Source of the DNA: Pseudopyrenochaeta lycopersici
Lineage: Eukaryota > Ascomycota > Dothideomycetes > Pleosporales > Pseudopyrenochaetaceae
Assembly: GCA_003313425.1 (NCBI GenBank)
Contig: NHZP01000005.1
Span: 558,001 to 622,000, forward strand
Length of the DNA: 64,000 nucleotides
Reading direction: 5' to 3'
The notes beneath the pieces were generated by a model. It was not told the origin of the DNA and ran no database searches. It worked only from the letters and a program-made list of their open reading frames with translations. Of the stretch, positions 41,982 through 53,152 are shown in pieces. The position numbers and the translations under genes were made by a program. Positions within the stretch are counted from its first letter, which is position 1, and each line of letters starts with the position of its first letter.

Positions 41982-42645
41982 AGTAAATGAAAGAAGCGGG
42001 CCACGAGACAGTTAACAAATGATTTATTGAAGACGAGGGTGCCTCCCACAGTAAGCCCACTTTGCGAAGACCAAGTGGGAGAGCGGCAGACTGCTTCGGG
42101 CGTGTAGTTCATGCATTCAACAGGACTGTTTGAGTCGCGTACAGGGGCAAGTTCGCAAGGCATGCGTAACCGAAGCCAAAAGGAATTCAGTTCAAACCCT
42201 TCACGAGTCGTGCGTACCTTGGGACGGCTGCAGCACCCTCTGTCTCCACTGCTGCTTGCTACGCGTGTTTGACCACCGAGGAGACACGGAGGGAGCCGCA
42301 CGAGCCTCTGGTGGCTGCCGCTGACACGGCGGCGTCTTCGTCAACGGTTTCTTGTGCGAACAATTCTTCCGTTCTCCTCTTCGTGTTTACTCTAAGAGTC
42401 GCGGCATGCTGGATCAAGTCTAGTGCAGCCAGGCACAATCGCAGCGCACCAGGGCGGCTGGCTCCTGAGTCGATCATTATGCGGACGGGGGACGGCGGGT
42501 GGCACTGTCCAGCTGTGCTAGGGCACGGACCGCCTGTCCATGTTCCCCGCCACTACCCTTACACGCTCACTGACCCGGATCACCCCACGTCTAGACAGCC
42601 CTCCTTGGAACATGCGCGCCCCTCCACGGCAGCCATTGCGCGACA
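41982..42645. other. Divergent promoter region, possible missing 5' exon
   Basis: This 664-bp region lies between head-to-head genes. It should contain the promoter of the J-protein gene and perhaps the first exon of the membrane-anchored protein on the minus strand. Candidate minus-strand ATGs exist (for example near 42301), but I could not choose a splice donor with confidence. Confidence 0.35.
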
Positions 42646-43545
42646 ATGCTGTCTAAGAAGTCATCGGTGTTGTTGTCATCCTATGCTAACCTCAGCCCGC
42701 TCTGCTATAGCCACACCTCCTCGACCCACCCGGTCCGGTGTGCGCGTCATACATTGTCGAGACACAGGCGCAATTACGCCCAGCACGTCGACCCCAAGCC
42801 ACATGGCAGCGACGCAGACCTGCTGAACTGGCCGGAAGCCGTCAAGCCGCACGAGACGCCGACGCCATATCAAATTCTCAAGTGTAGCAAAGGCGACGTC
42901 TATAGCAAGAACCGCTTCTATGCCCTCGTGAAGCTATACCACCCCGACCGATGCCTCCCTACCTCGGCAGTCGCCCGCCTACCCCTCCATGTGCGTCTCG
43001 AGCGATATCGCCTGCTAGTTGCTGCTCACGACATCCTGTCCGATATTGAGAAGCGAAAGGCATACGATGCATGGGGCCACGGCTGGGTTGGCCACCACAA
43101 CGACCCCGCCGCACACCATCATTACAACTGGGAATACGACCAGCGCAGGTGGGCCAGCGATCCCCGCAATAACGCTACCTGGGAAGACTGGGAGCGGTGG
43201 CATGGTGAGAACGATGGAGGCAGAGAGCAAGACGCTCGAACAATCCAGCTGTCAAACTTTGCCTTCCTGTCGCTTGTTTTCGCCTTCGTAAGCATAGGCG
43301 GCGTTGTGCAAGGCACACGCTTCACTACCTTCAACAGCTCTGTAATCGAGAGGAGAGACCAGATCCACCGCGAAGCGAGCATGGAGCTGCGACGGAGCAA
43401 GAACGCCACCATGAGCGGGGATCGGGACGAGAGGATACGAACCTTTTTAGAGCATAGAGAATCGTCCATTATGGGCGAGCAATCGTATCAGCGCCTGCTT
43501 CCCCCGGTCGACACTTATGCACCTGATGCGGTTAGGCGGGAGTAA
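42646..43545 (+). CDS. Mitochondrial-type J-domain (DnaJ/Hsp40) membrane protein
   Basis: A single exon encodes 299 residues. The N-terminal about 45 residues are rich in Ser, Arg and His and lack acids, which suggests a mitochondrial presequence. The J domain covers about 72-146, with the HPD motif at 99-101 (KLYHPDRC) and a C-terminal helix LVAAHDILSDIEKRKAYDAWG. A His/Trp-rich linker follows. A transmembrane helix lies at about 203-222 (SNFAFLSLVFAFVSIGGVV), and the tail is hydrophilic. J-proteins stimulate the ATPase of an Hsp70 partner; the single-span, mitochondrial-leader layout suggests a membrane-bound co-chaperone facing Hsp70 in the matrix or outer compartment. Which side cannot be decided from sequence. 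Confidence 0.85.
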   Translation: MLSKKSSVLLSSYANLSPLCYSHTSSTHPVRCARHTLSRHRRNYAQHVDPKPHGSDADLLNWPEAVKPHETPTPYQILKCSKGDVYSKNRFYALVKLYHPDRCLPTSAVARLPLHVRLERYRLLVAAHDILSDIEKRKAYDAWGHGWVGHHNDPAAHHHYNWEYDQRRWASDPRNNATWEDWERWHGENDGGREQDARTIQLSNFAFLSLVFAFVSIGGVVQGTRFTTFNSSVIERRDQIHREASMELRRSKNATMSGDRDERIRTFLEHRESSIMGEQSYQRLLPPVDTYAPDAVRRE

Positions 43546-44219
43546 GAGCACATTTTGGTGCACATACTGGCGTTATTGTTGATCAACTGCACATTGTGGT
43601 GCATATCGCGGATGCGCTATCGCCCTAATGTTGGGGCATGAACGGAGCTTGGGCGCATGGTTCTTGTACATATGACTTGGGTATGCGGTATATACGGACG
43701 GGAGCTTGAAGGCTTATCCCGGATTTTCATGCGCTCAGACGCTACGCAAATTCAACGACAGTCAAACAAAGCAAGATTGACTTCAGCCTTGGGCGTACAA
43801 TCTCCACCGCTTCTCTGCCGCCTTGTTCACCAAGAAACGGTATATTGCGAGTGAGCGGCACAGTTACGGCTAACTCCTGTTAACTATTGAATGGGCGTAT
43901 TGCACAAGGAAAGTTCCTCAGATTGCGACGGATGCAGACATGTACCACCAGAAATGGCAGAGCCTCAAACACCAACCGTCTGCCGCCATATCCGTGTCAC
44001 ATAACTGGTACAGATCAGCGGTTCACCCGAGACCGTTTCAGCTTAGCACAACACCAGCCTATATGACACGGTGCTATTACTACACTAGTAAGACTACTCA
44101 AAATGCATGAACGAACGCCATCAATGCAATCTTACCCCAACTACGACTCAGCGCTGGGCCGGCAAAAGCGATGCGATGTCTAGAACCGGCACACAACTGG
44201 AAAAAGCAATCCCTTTCAC
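43546..44219. other. Convergent intergenic stretch
   Basis: These are the 3' flanks of the J-protein gene (+) and the chitinase gene (-). Short ORFs only; nothing recognised. Confidence 0.45.
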
Positions 44220-46272
44220 CTAGGCCGCGAATCCATTCCTGATGTTGTCGAATTGCGAGTCCGGATACGCCAGCCAGTTTGGGCTTGACTCGATGCCCTT
44301 GGCCCCTTTTCCGCCAAGACTTTTCACGACCTGACTTCCTCATCAGTTCATCGTATTCTCTCAGTTAATTGAAAATAGAAAGTGGACTCACATTGGAGAT
44401 GATACTCTCATCGCCTTTTTTATCCCCGCTAATTTCCCACCACATTGCCCCGCCCAACTTATTTTTCTTGATGTACTCCACCTTCCTCAGCGCCATATCC
44501 ACATTGTCGTAACTAACCAGCATCCTCGTCTGCTCATCATAGCTGTATGTCGCTCCTGCCTCTTCATCATAGTACTCTTTTGCACCCTTCAACGGCAAGT
44601 CTTTGAAGTCATACACGCCCTTCTCCCAGGTTCCCGCGCCAATTCCATTATACGATTTGCCCAGACCTTCGGTTTCGGTGAATGCGCGGCCATACAGCGG
44701 CATGCCGAGGTTCAATTTCGAGGCGGGAACACCGGAGGCAAGGTAAGCTGTCACTACGGAGAAGGTGTTGAAAGGTGTGGATGACGGATTCGAGAGCGAC
44801 GGTTTGAGATTTGCGGAGTGGCCTGAGGTCTTGTCCCACGAGCCGGCGTAGTCATAGGCCTGGTTTCATCAGTGAAAAATTTCAAGCGCAAAATGCTACG
44901 CGTTACGAACCATGAGGTTGATGAAATCCAATACGTCTGCAATCTCCCTCAACGGCATATTGCGATAATTCTTCTCGCCGGCTGGCGCCGCAATGCTCAG
45001 TAGAAACTTTGGTTTTTCTTCATTCCCCTCATCGTTCCCATACACGAGGGAATCCGCATATTCGTCGAGCTTTGAGCGGATCTCTCTCAGCAACGCTAGC
45101 ATTTGCCCTCCCTGGGTTGCATCCTGCGGATACTCCCAATCCACATCAATTCCGTCAAACCCATAATTCTTCACTAGTTCCACACAGCTCTCGGCGAACC
45201 TTCTCCGTCCCTGTTCTGTCGCAGCCGGCGCGTCGAAATGTTTCTTTTCATTTGTGTACGTCCAGCCTCCAATACTGAGCAACACTTTTAGATTCCGATT
45301 CGATGCCTTGAGGAGTTGGAGTTGTTTTACGGCGCCGTAGGCGTTCTTCCCTGCTTCGCTCCATGAGTCCCCGTCATAGTGTATCTCAGTGTCTGCGTAC
45401 GTGTCGGTGAGGAACACGGTGCCGTCTTCTCGGTTGTCTGCAAAAGCATAGAGCAGATGGGTTAGCTGCGAGGCGGGGATTTGCTGGGGGAAGAATTTGC
45501 GGGCGTATATGTCCCAGTTGGCAAAGTATGCGAGCGAGCGGTACCCGGAGTGGGTTTCGACATTGGCCTCGGGTGAAGAGGGTGTGCTGGTTTGCTGAGG
45601 TATAGAAGCGACAGACACGATTACTTGACTGGCTATGGGAGAGGATTGAGGAAGGGCGGGAGATGCCTTTGGTCAAGATCAGTGAGCTCCCCGGTGCAAA
45701 AGTGCAAGTTACCTACAGATGGCTTGCCGAAGCTGCTTGTTTGGAATGTACTAGTTTGTTTGTACGTCGGTTCATTATGGAGCTTAGGCTGACTGTACTT
45801 CTCATCGGGAAACTGAAGCACAATTAGAATTGTGCCAAAATTGGCAAGCTGTACAAAAAAAACATGGTTGTCGCGTGGTCAAAGATGGGGTTCAAAATCA
45901 AAGGTGATAATTTCATTGATTTTTGGAGGAACAAAAAATAGCAATCACAGATGCTTGAATATGATCGATGTTTATCCAGAGTGCGCTAGATGCTCTTAAC
46001 ACGCATGGGGTGATTGGGAACATACTAGGAACTTGGTGATCTTATCGACTTGCTGCTCCAACCATTCGATCTTGTTCTCGATGACGCAATACCAATCGCA
46101 ATCATCTTCAATTGCTCTTCTCTCTTGTGCAACAACAGCGACCGAAAAAACGACAAAGGTGAGGTAGAGCCATCGTAACAGTAAAGACCGTGCGCACTAG
46201 TGCTGCAATTAGCATTCATCCCAGCAACAGCAGGGCTCGCTCAATGTTGCTCTTGCTCCAACTTACCAACAT
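44220..46272 (-). CDS. Secreted GH18 chitinase with long N-terminal leader
   Basis: The catalytic part is secure: exons 45666-44911, 44859-44392 and 44330-44220. It has GYRSLAYFANWDIYARKF at the start, KVLLSIGGWT and an intact GH18 catalytic motif DGIDVDWEYP (Asp262, Asp265, Asp267, Glu269), then MPLYGRAFTET and GGAMWWEISGD. It ends in NSPNWLAYPDS-like sequence (SSPNWLAYPDS) and a TAG at 44220. The 5' exons are inferred: 46272-46267 (ATGTTG only), 46196-46026 and 45812-45717. They supply a signal peptide MLCARSLLLRWLYLTFVVFS and a charged segment containing CDWYC and IEWLEQQVDKITKFL. All six join in frame to 535 residues, so the GH18 domain begins only near residue 132. Function: hydrolysis of chitin in the wall or the environment. 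Alternative acceptor for exon 3 at 45848 adds 12 residues. Confidence 0.85.
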
Positions 46273-47374
46273 AGTCAAATCTCTATTCCCAGCAAATAAA
46301 TCTGTCTCAATACCGCACACCAGGAACACAACGCCCAAATAACCATCTTAAGAATACATTGCTTGCATTATCAACCCCGCAGCGACCCTCCCTTGTAGGC
46401 CCTAATCCCAATGTCTCGCTCCCTTGGTACCTTGCAGGCGTCATTCCATGGGGCAAAAGCGGTTAATCGGCGAACACGCGTTTATTGTCATTCCTGAATC
46501 TGTTTCGCTTTCTTTGGAGCGGTCGAGACACGCGAATGGTTATGCACAGGCTGTTATTGCTGTTCTGGAAAAAGGCGCAGCGTTCAGTACGACAATAGGT
46601 GCGAAATAGGAGGGACAGAAGATGACAGATCGTGTTGAATTATGATCCTTTTGACGAGATGGGGTGGGGCTGAATTTCTGGAATCATGGGGTAGGATCGT
46701 GGTCTCGGAATTCGCGGGTCAAGAGATGGGGCCCAGGTGGTAATGGGGAGGTTGCTCGAACATGGCGCTTAGTTTTTGGCAAGCACGAACGTTCTCGGAG
46801 ATTTCGAAGACCTTCAAGATGGCAACATCGTTCGACGTTTTCGGCCTCACTGTAGGGAAGGCGCCATTGTGACCCTACAGGGGCTTCAAGACAATTCACA
46901 GGGTAAACTTGCTCAAAACACCGCTGAGAAAGCATAGCATTCTGCTTCCACTACCTTGGGACCAGTGCACTCGCATATTGAAGCCATCTCAACTGCAATC
47001 ACACGGAACGGTGAGAGCCCATATCTCCGCATGCTTTGCATCAACAAATAAGCTCGTGATCGCTCCTTCCAATCATGCAAACTACATACCTCGCAAAGTT
47101 TGGACACCACTTCAAACAAAACAATGCACAGCTTCGATCTCCAAGCGGTCAGCTGGCCTGAGAAGCGGTACTTGTACGATGAGGCTTGCCTCGAGTCCCT
47201 CAAATGCGTGATGGCGCACACTGCACTGCGCCTCGATTAGGTAATCAGCCTTGCGACAAGACATATCAACTCAGTTCGTCAGACTATGGACGAGGATCGT
47301 CCATATTGTCTTACCACTGTAGCTTATTACCATTTCCAATCTTGTCGCTTTGGTAAACCTGTCTGAAACTCAAT
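46273..47374. other. Intergenic, nothing recognised
   Basis: This 1.1-kb divergent stretch lies between the chitinase start and the NLR start. ORFs of 60-100 codons occur on both strands without recognisable content. No TATA box or repeat stands out. Confidence 0.4.
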
Positions 47375-50300
47375 ATGGACCCGTTTAGCATCACTGCAGG
47401 TGTAATCGCGGTTCTTCAGCTGACTGGCAAAGTAAGCAGCCTATGCCTTGAGCTTTACTCAAGCCTCGGGGCTCAGCAGGAACTTGGCCAGATCATCGAC
47501 GAAATTGATGGTCTTCGCAATGTCCTCCAAGCATTAATAAGAACCCAAGCAGTTGAGAGTCCGAATGCGAGCAGAAATTCTTCAGTTGCCACTACAACAT
47601 CGTCGCTTTCAAAGCCGCTTGCTATATGTCAGTCCCAATTACAGGGATTGCAAGGAGATTTAGAGAAACTCAAGTCGCCAAAATTTGGCGGGAAACGCAT
47701 TCAATGGCTGCTGAAGGAGAAAGAGTTTGTTCGAAGACTGGAACGACTTTCTCGCCTCAAGCAGACACTGCAATTGTCCATGACAGCCGATCACACGTAC
47801 GATGTCTGTTTATGTTTAATATGAGACAATTTACTGATCAAATTTACAGTGCGCTACTTTTGAGTTCGCGTTCAGATTCGCGCTCCATGCAATTAACTTT
47901 GAATGATGCAACAACAGGTATGAACATTCAGTTTGGCTTGGAATGAGAAACTTTTGACTTTGCGTAGAACAGCAGAAGCGCTCAATCATTGAATGGCTTG
48001 GACCGCCATTCCCTTCGACTATCCCAAATGAAGCACAGAAGCTAAAAGGCCTTCACACTGGGGAGTGGTTCCTAACTGGGTCTGCATTTGGAGCGTGGAA
48101 GACGCGACCGCACTCAAGACTCTGGTTGCATGGGATACCTGGAAGTGGAAAAACAATATTGGCGTCTTCAATTATTGAGAGCCTTACTGAATATTGCCAA
48201 AAGGACGAAGAATCGCGCGTTCTACTTTACTTTTTCTTCGAGTTCAGTGCCCAAAGTCAGAGTCTTGTTGGCACCTTTCTCCGATCTGTGCTCTCCCAGA
48301 TTATGGTCATGAGAACAGAAACGCCTGAACCGATCCAGGAGCTATTTACAGCAAACCACAAAGGTTTCCAACAGCCCGGTAATAAGGCATTGCTTGGAGC
48401 GTTGAGAGACACCCTTATCGATGGATATCAAACATACCTCATCATAGATGCACTTGATGAATGTACTGAGCAGGCCGAGGCACTAGAAGTATTAGAGGAG
48501 TTTGCAAAGTGGGAACTGCAGGGTCTCCACCTATTAGTAACAAGCCGCACAGAGCACCAGTTTGAGAGTTTCTTCAAGCAAATGGACGCCGAACGACTTG
48601 AACTTCGGGGCGAGGTCGTTACAAGGGATATTCAACATTATGTGCATCAACGGATGAATCAAGGAAGTAGCTTACAGAAGTGGCCGCCGAACGTTCAAAC
48701 CAAAATTACCAGTATTATAGGAAATAAAGCTGGGGACATGTTTCGTCTTGCAACCCTCCAGCTGGATGGATTAGGGAGATGCACAAATTTGAGGTCGCTT
48801 TGGAGAACCCTTAGTTCGTTGCCTACAACCCTGGATGAAATCTACGCCCGCATTCTCAAGCAAATTCCCCTGGAGCACCACAAAGACGTTTGTCGAATTC
48901 TCACCTGGCTTTGCGTCTCATTCCGGTCTCCCACTATATCTGAGCTCGCTGAAGCACTCGCTGTCGACTTTGAGACGCTTGAGTATGACGAATACCAGAA
49001 GTTCGAAGACCCACATGACATCCTAAGCATTTGCGGTAGTCTTGTTACATGCCTCAATGGAGTTGTGAGACTCTCGCATTCATCTGTCAAGGACTATCTT
49101 ACCTCGCACCGGCTTCATGAGAGCGATCTATCAAAGTTCTTTGTACCAATTACTGTAGGGCATGAAGAAATCGCCAAAACATGTATTGCGTATCTACAAA
49201 CTCGTACCTACCAGACTTGCGATGAGGCTTTCGCCATGCGTCACCAGCATTCGTTGACAAATTATGCTGTAAATTTCTGGCCGCAACATTTCAGCAGCGT
49301 AGGCCATAACGCTTCACTCCTTCGAATGGTTCTTGAATTATTCCTAGGGCTCAAATCCTGTTTCTTGAATTGGGCTTGGTTTGCGACTTTGTACCACAAT
49401 GACATCTATGCTGAGCGACCAGTGCAGCGGTTGCTTGATCAGGCTAGCCGACTGGATGTTTTGCTATATTATTCAGCAATGATCGGAAACGCTGAACTGA
49501 TTGATAGTATGCTCTATCATGGGGCAGACATCAATGGTGAAGGGGGTATCTATAGTACTGCTCTAACTGCCGCTGCCGCGAAAGGGGACGAGAAAATCAT
49601 CCAGCAGCTATTCAAGCATGGTGCCGATATCAATACTGAACTTGGATATTTTGGAACTCCTTTACAAGTCGCTGCAAACCGTGGAATGTCTGACACTGTG
49701 CAATATTTGGTCCACCAAGGAGCAAATGTGAATTCATCTAAGGGAAGACTTCGTACACCGTTGCTTGGGGCATTGCTTGCACCAAATGGGGCTGAGGATC
49801 TTGCCAAAATGCTAATCGCCGCTGGCGCCGATGTATCTCTCGCACCGTATTCTTGGGAATCACCTCTGTCTGTTGCGGCGCTGAGAGGTATGCGGCCATT
49901 AGTGAAATTCTTGATAGATAAGGGTGTTGATACTAGTCGAGGGTGTCTTCAAAGTGCTCTGCTTGGTGGGCATCTTGACATAGCGGATATGCTCATACGC
50001 GCAGGTGCTCCATTGAACACAAGCGATGGTCCTCTTGGAACGCCAATAGGTGCGGCAGCAATGTACGGCCCAACAGCACTTTGCTTTTTGGTGGAAATTT
50101 GGCAAGTCAAATATGACCTTACAGACGATGAAGGAAGAACAGCACTACACGTTGCTGCAAACATTGGCCCGGTGAAGAGCGTCGAGTATCTACTTGGTTT
50201 GGGCTTAAACGTCAATCAGCTTGACAAAAAGGGGTGGTCACCTGTCCACTACGCTGCTTTGTCTGAAAATACAGACCAGTTGAAGATTTTGCTTCCTCAA

Positions 50301-50865
50301 TGGATACCAAACTCGGATGGATGGAGTCCGCTACACCTGGCCTGCCAACGGAACGTACCTGAAGCTCTAGATTTGTTGACAAAAGCAGGTCTTCGCCCTA
50401 CAGAGGTAATCACTAACGAGCCTCGATGGCGCTGGAGTCTCTACGACATTGCTATGACATTCAAGAATCGTAACCTTGTAGGTGCCGAAGGAACAGTATC
50501 CCACCCTCTTTTGCTTCATCAAGCACAGCCAACAGAGGGTATGTTGCTTAACAACCGACGAAAACGCCCTCTAATGCCATGTCGAGGTGACTATTGTTGT
50601 GATGGATGCCAGTTGAAAGATGCTAGTGTTCATATAATTCTGATTGTGTGTTTGCTTGCTAAGAGTATCATAGACCCAGTTTATTCATGGTCCAATTTTT
50701 CATTGCATGGAATGTGCTGATTTCGACTATTGCTTTATATGCAAACTGAGCGCTGAAAAGTCTCACCCTCATTCGTCTTGGGATACAAGCGATCCAAAAT
50801 CTGAGACCTGCAGTCATGTCTACTCAACTGATTGCAGAGATTGGCCATATTTCTATGGAATCTGA
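47375..50865 (+). CDS. STAND/NLR protein: HeLo-like N, NACHT, ankyrin repeats, ZZ zinc finger
   Basis: Four exons (47375-47796, 47850-47917, 47968-50627, 50680-50865) encode 1111 residues. Residues 1-60 (DPFSITAGVIAVLQLTGKVS) match the fungal HeLo-like N-terminal domain of STAND proteins. A NACHT NTPase follows with Walker A GIPGSGKT (219-226) and Walker B LIIDALDE (321-328). From about residue 656 to 970 run roughly ten ankyrin repeats (for example DEGRTALHVAANIGPVKSVE and KGWSPVHYAALSENTDQLK). The final exon, reached by a 52-bp intron, completes a ZZ-type zinc finger: CCDGC from about residue 1035, then FHCMECADFDYCFICKLSAE and HPHSSW. Unspliced, the frame runs into a stop before the second half of the finger. 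Fungal NLRs sense non-self or damage and can trigger regulated cell death through the N-terminal domain; role in this organism is inference. Isolated gene, no obvious partner. Confidence 0.88.
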
Positions 50866-51529
50866 GAATATTTCGGATATTCTACATAATAATGTAGGAG
50901 TAGTTTACAATGAGGAATCACAATTTCTGCATTGGGAGTAAATTTGGCTGTTTCGAAGCAGTTACGATAACTAGGAAGTTAGACTTACGAAGATGCTCTT
51001 TTGGTCTCTTGCTGGCGAAGGCTTATTTGCTAGACTTGATGTATTCAACGTAGGCCCGAAACCTAGGAAGCTATCAGCATTCAAATCGTATCATTTTCCC
51101 TGGCCCACAATTTATCTCTAAGAATAGCGCGACCATCACATAAGCCATCTATAGGCAACGTGCTGACACTTCTTCCACTTAGCGAATCAGCAATCTCAAA
51201 GCCACACCCGCGATACCACATACGGAAAGAGGAGCTGCAGCCACAACGGATGGCATCAGCACCCGAAATTCGGATGCCGTTGACCCAGCCAGTATTATTA
51301 GGCAGGCGTTGACGCTTGGAAATCGGAGAATTTCAAATGAGTGAGGCTGAGAAAGATGGAGTGGCGGCTTATGACCCCACGATTGCCACGTATAAGACGT
51401 ACAGTGGTGCCATTGCGCACGATTGATTAATTGAGTGAGTGCATACAGAAGGGTAAATCCCAGCTGATGATATAGTATCGCTCTGTTGAAAACTAGGAAG
51501 CCTGAAAAGTGTAACCGAAGATCGACAAT
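50866..51529. other. Intergenic, nothing recognised
   Basis: This gap lies between the NLR stop and the four-helix membrane protein gene. Overlapping minus-strand ORFs at 51179-51698 look like shadows. No feature was recognised. Confidence 0.45.
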
Positions 51530-52522
51530 ATGGCAGCGAAATCGTATTACAACGCGAGTTCGTTCGAGCACGACCAGCAGCATCTGCTCTCGCCAGCCAT
51601 GTCATCCCCAGGCTTCTCATCTGGTCAACCGTCACCGTTGAAGCCATTGCATCTTTTGGGCCACGGTCAGAATACGCAATACCAGCACGCACCGACAAGC
51701 GACGATTTCGAGCATCTCAAGGAGGCCAAAAAAGACGATATAGTATGTCTTCCCACTTGCTATTCATAAATACACACATCACAAATCGATTGTCATAATT
51801 AGCTTGCAAATCGCTAAATAAAACAGCAACTCAAAACGCGAATTCGCCGCCTTCGCATCATATCCCGCGTTCTTACTTTCTGCATATCTATTGCAGTCCT
51901 CGTCCCTATTACTATGACCCTTATCAAATTCCTCAGAACAAAGGACACATACCACAACGTCACCAACGCGCGAGGTCAATCCATCTCCCGCACTGCCTGG
52001 GCGAAGGACGCCAAAGCTTGGCCAACATGGATGTACTTCGCCGTCGCCGCTGTGTCGGTGCTACTCAACCTCTTCACTGTGTTTGCATACACATTTGGGT
52101 TTGACAAGGCGAACACTGCGAGCTATGTTGCTACGACGTTTAGTTGGGTCATCATGATTGGAAACTTGGTAGTATGGAGTGTGGCAGCAAGTTTGTACCG
52201 GACGGAGAAGGATAAGGACGGAAAGAGCAATGATCTCTGGGGCTGGACGTGTAGTGCAGGTGCCCGAGCGATCCAGAAGGAGTTTGCAGGTGAGATAAAT
52301 TTTGACAGATTCTGCAACATGCAGGTAAGTTAGCTGCATCTACTGTCCCATTTGTAGTTGCTAATATTGCCACAGAGCATCAGTTGGTATATTGGTCTAG
52401 TCCAAGCTGGGTCTGCACTGCTAACGATAATCATCTACATTATGGTCTTTATGAGGAAGAGATCGAAGAAAAATCTGCAGCAGCAGTTGAGACTGAGCGG
52501 GTTTGAGCAAATGAGAAGATAA
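51530..52522 (+). CDS. Four-transmembrane fungal membrane protein, function unknown
   Basis: Three exons (51530-51742, 51827-52324, 52376-52522) encode 285 residues. The N-terminal about 70 residues are hydrophilic and Ser/Pro/His-rich. Four hydrophobic helices follow, around VLTFCISIAVLVPITMTLI, MYFAVAAVSVLLNLFTVFA, FSWVIMIGNLVVWSVAASL and GLVQAGSALLTIIIYIMVF. A basic cytosolic end (RKRSKKNLQQQLRLSG) closes the protein. The topology resembles MARVEL-like proteins, which organise membrane domains, but I see no diagnostic motif. Introns are 84 and 51 bp. A tryptophan- and cysteine-containing loop (DLWGWTCSAGA) lies between helices 3 and 4. Function unknown. Confidence 0.75.
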
Positions 52523-53152
52523 AACGGACTGTCACTTTTCTGGGTTGCAATGATGCAGAGAGAGCGCGGATGATGACGTATGTAGATATGAATATTCCCC
52601 TTAAACCAAAAAGTCCATACAATGGCAGTCTTATTGAAGCACTAAGAATAGAATTATCGAAATTGGTATCATTATTTACGCTGCGACTAAAGTCAGTTTC
52701 CTAATTCGGCAATTCATGGCTGAAGTTCTACAATGCAGTGTTCCCGATATTTGTCAATGACTCACTCAAAACAAGTTTGCGACGTTTCATCAAACCTCTT
52801 TCCATGTTTCAATTCCGCAACCCCACAGCGAACGAAACAATTTGAGTGCGAGACTTCGCGATGAGACATACTCCATCGGACTGCGCTGCTTCCGCGTCTG
52901 GACTACAATGAATACCTGAGGCATCATATTTCACAAGATGAAGACGGACCTTGCGCTGCGACTACACCACGAGCTTCAAAATAAGACAATAATTTAATCC
53001 AATATACACTGATATCTGCCCAAGAAGAAAAGTTCCAGCTTTCGATGACAATCTAACAGTACCGTAATACTTCTTCACGAGTACGTCTTCCTCTTTCTAC
53101 TCGCACATAATTCTTCAAAAATCGCAACCATTAGAAGCTATGCGTCATTGAA
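52523..53152. other. Convergent intergenic stretch
   Basis: This 630-bp stretch holds the 3' flanks of two convergent genes. AT-rich in places; nothing recognised. Confidence 0.45.
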
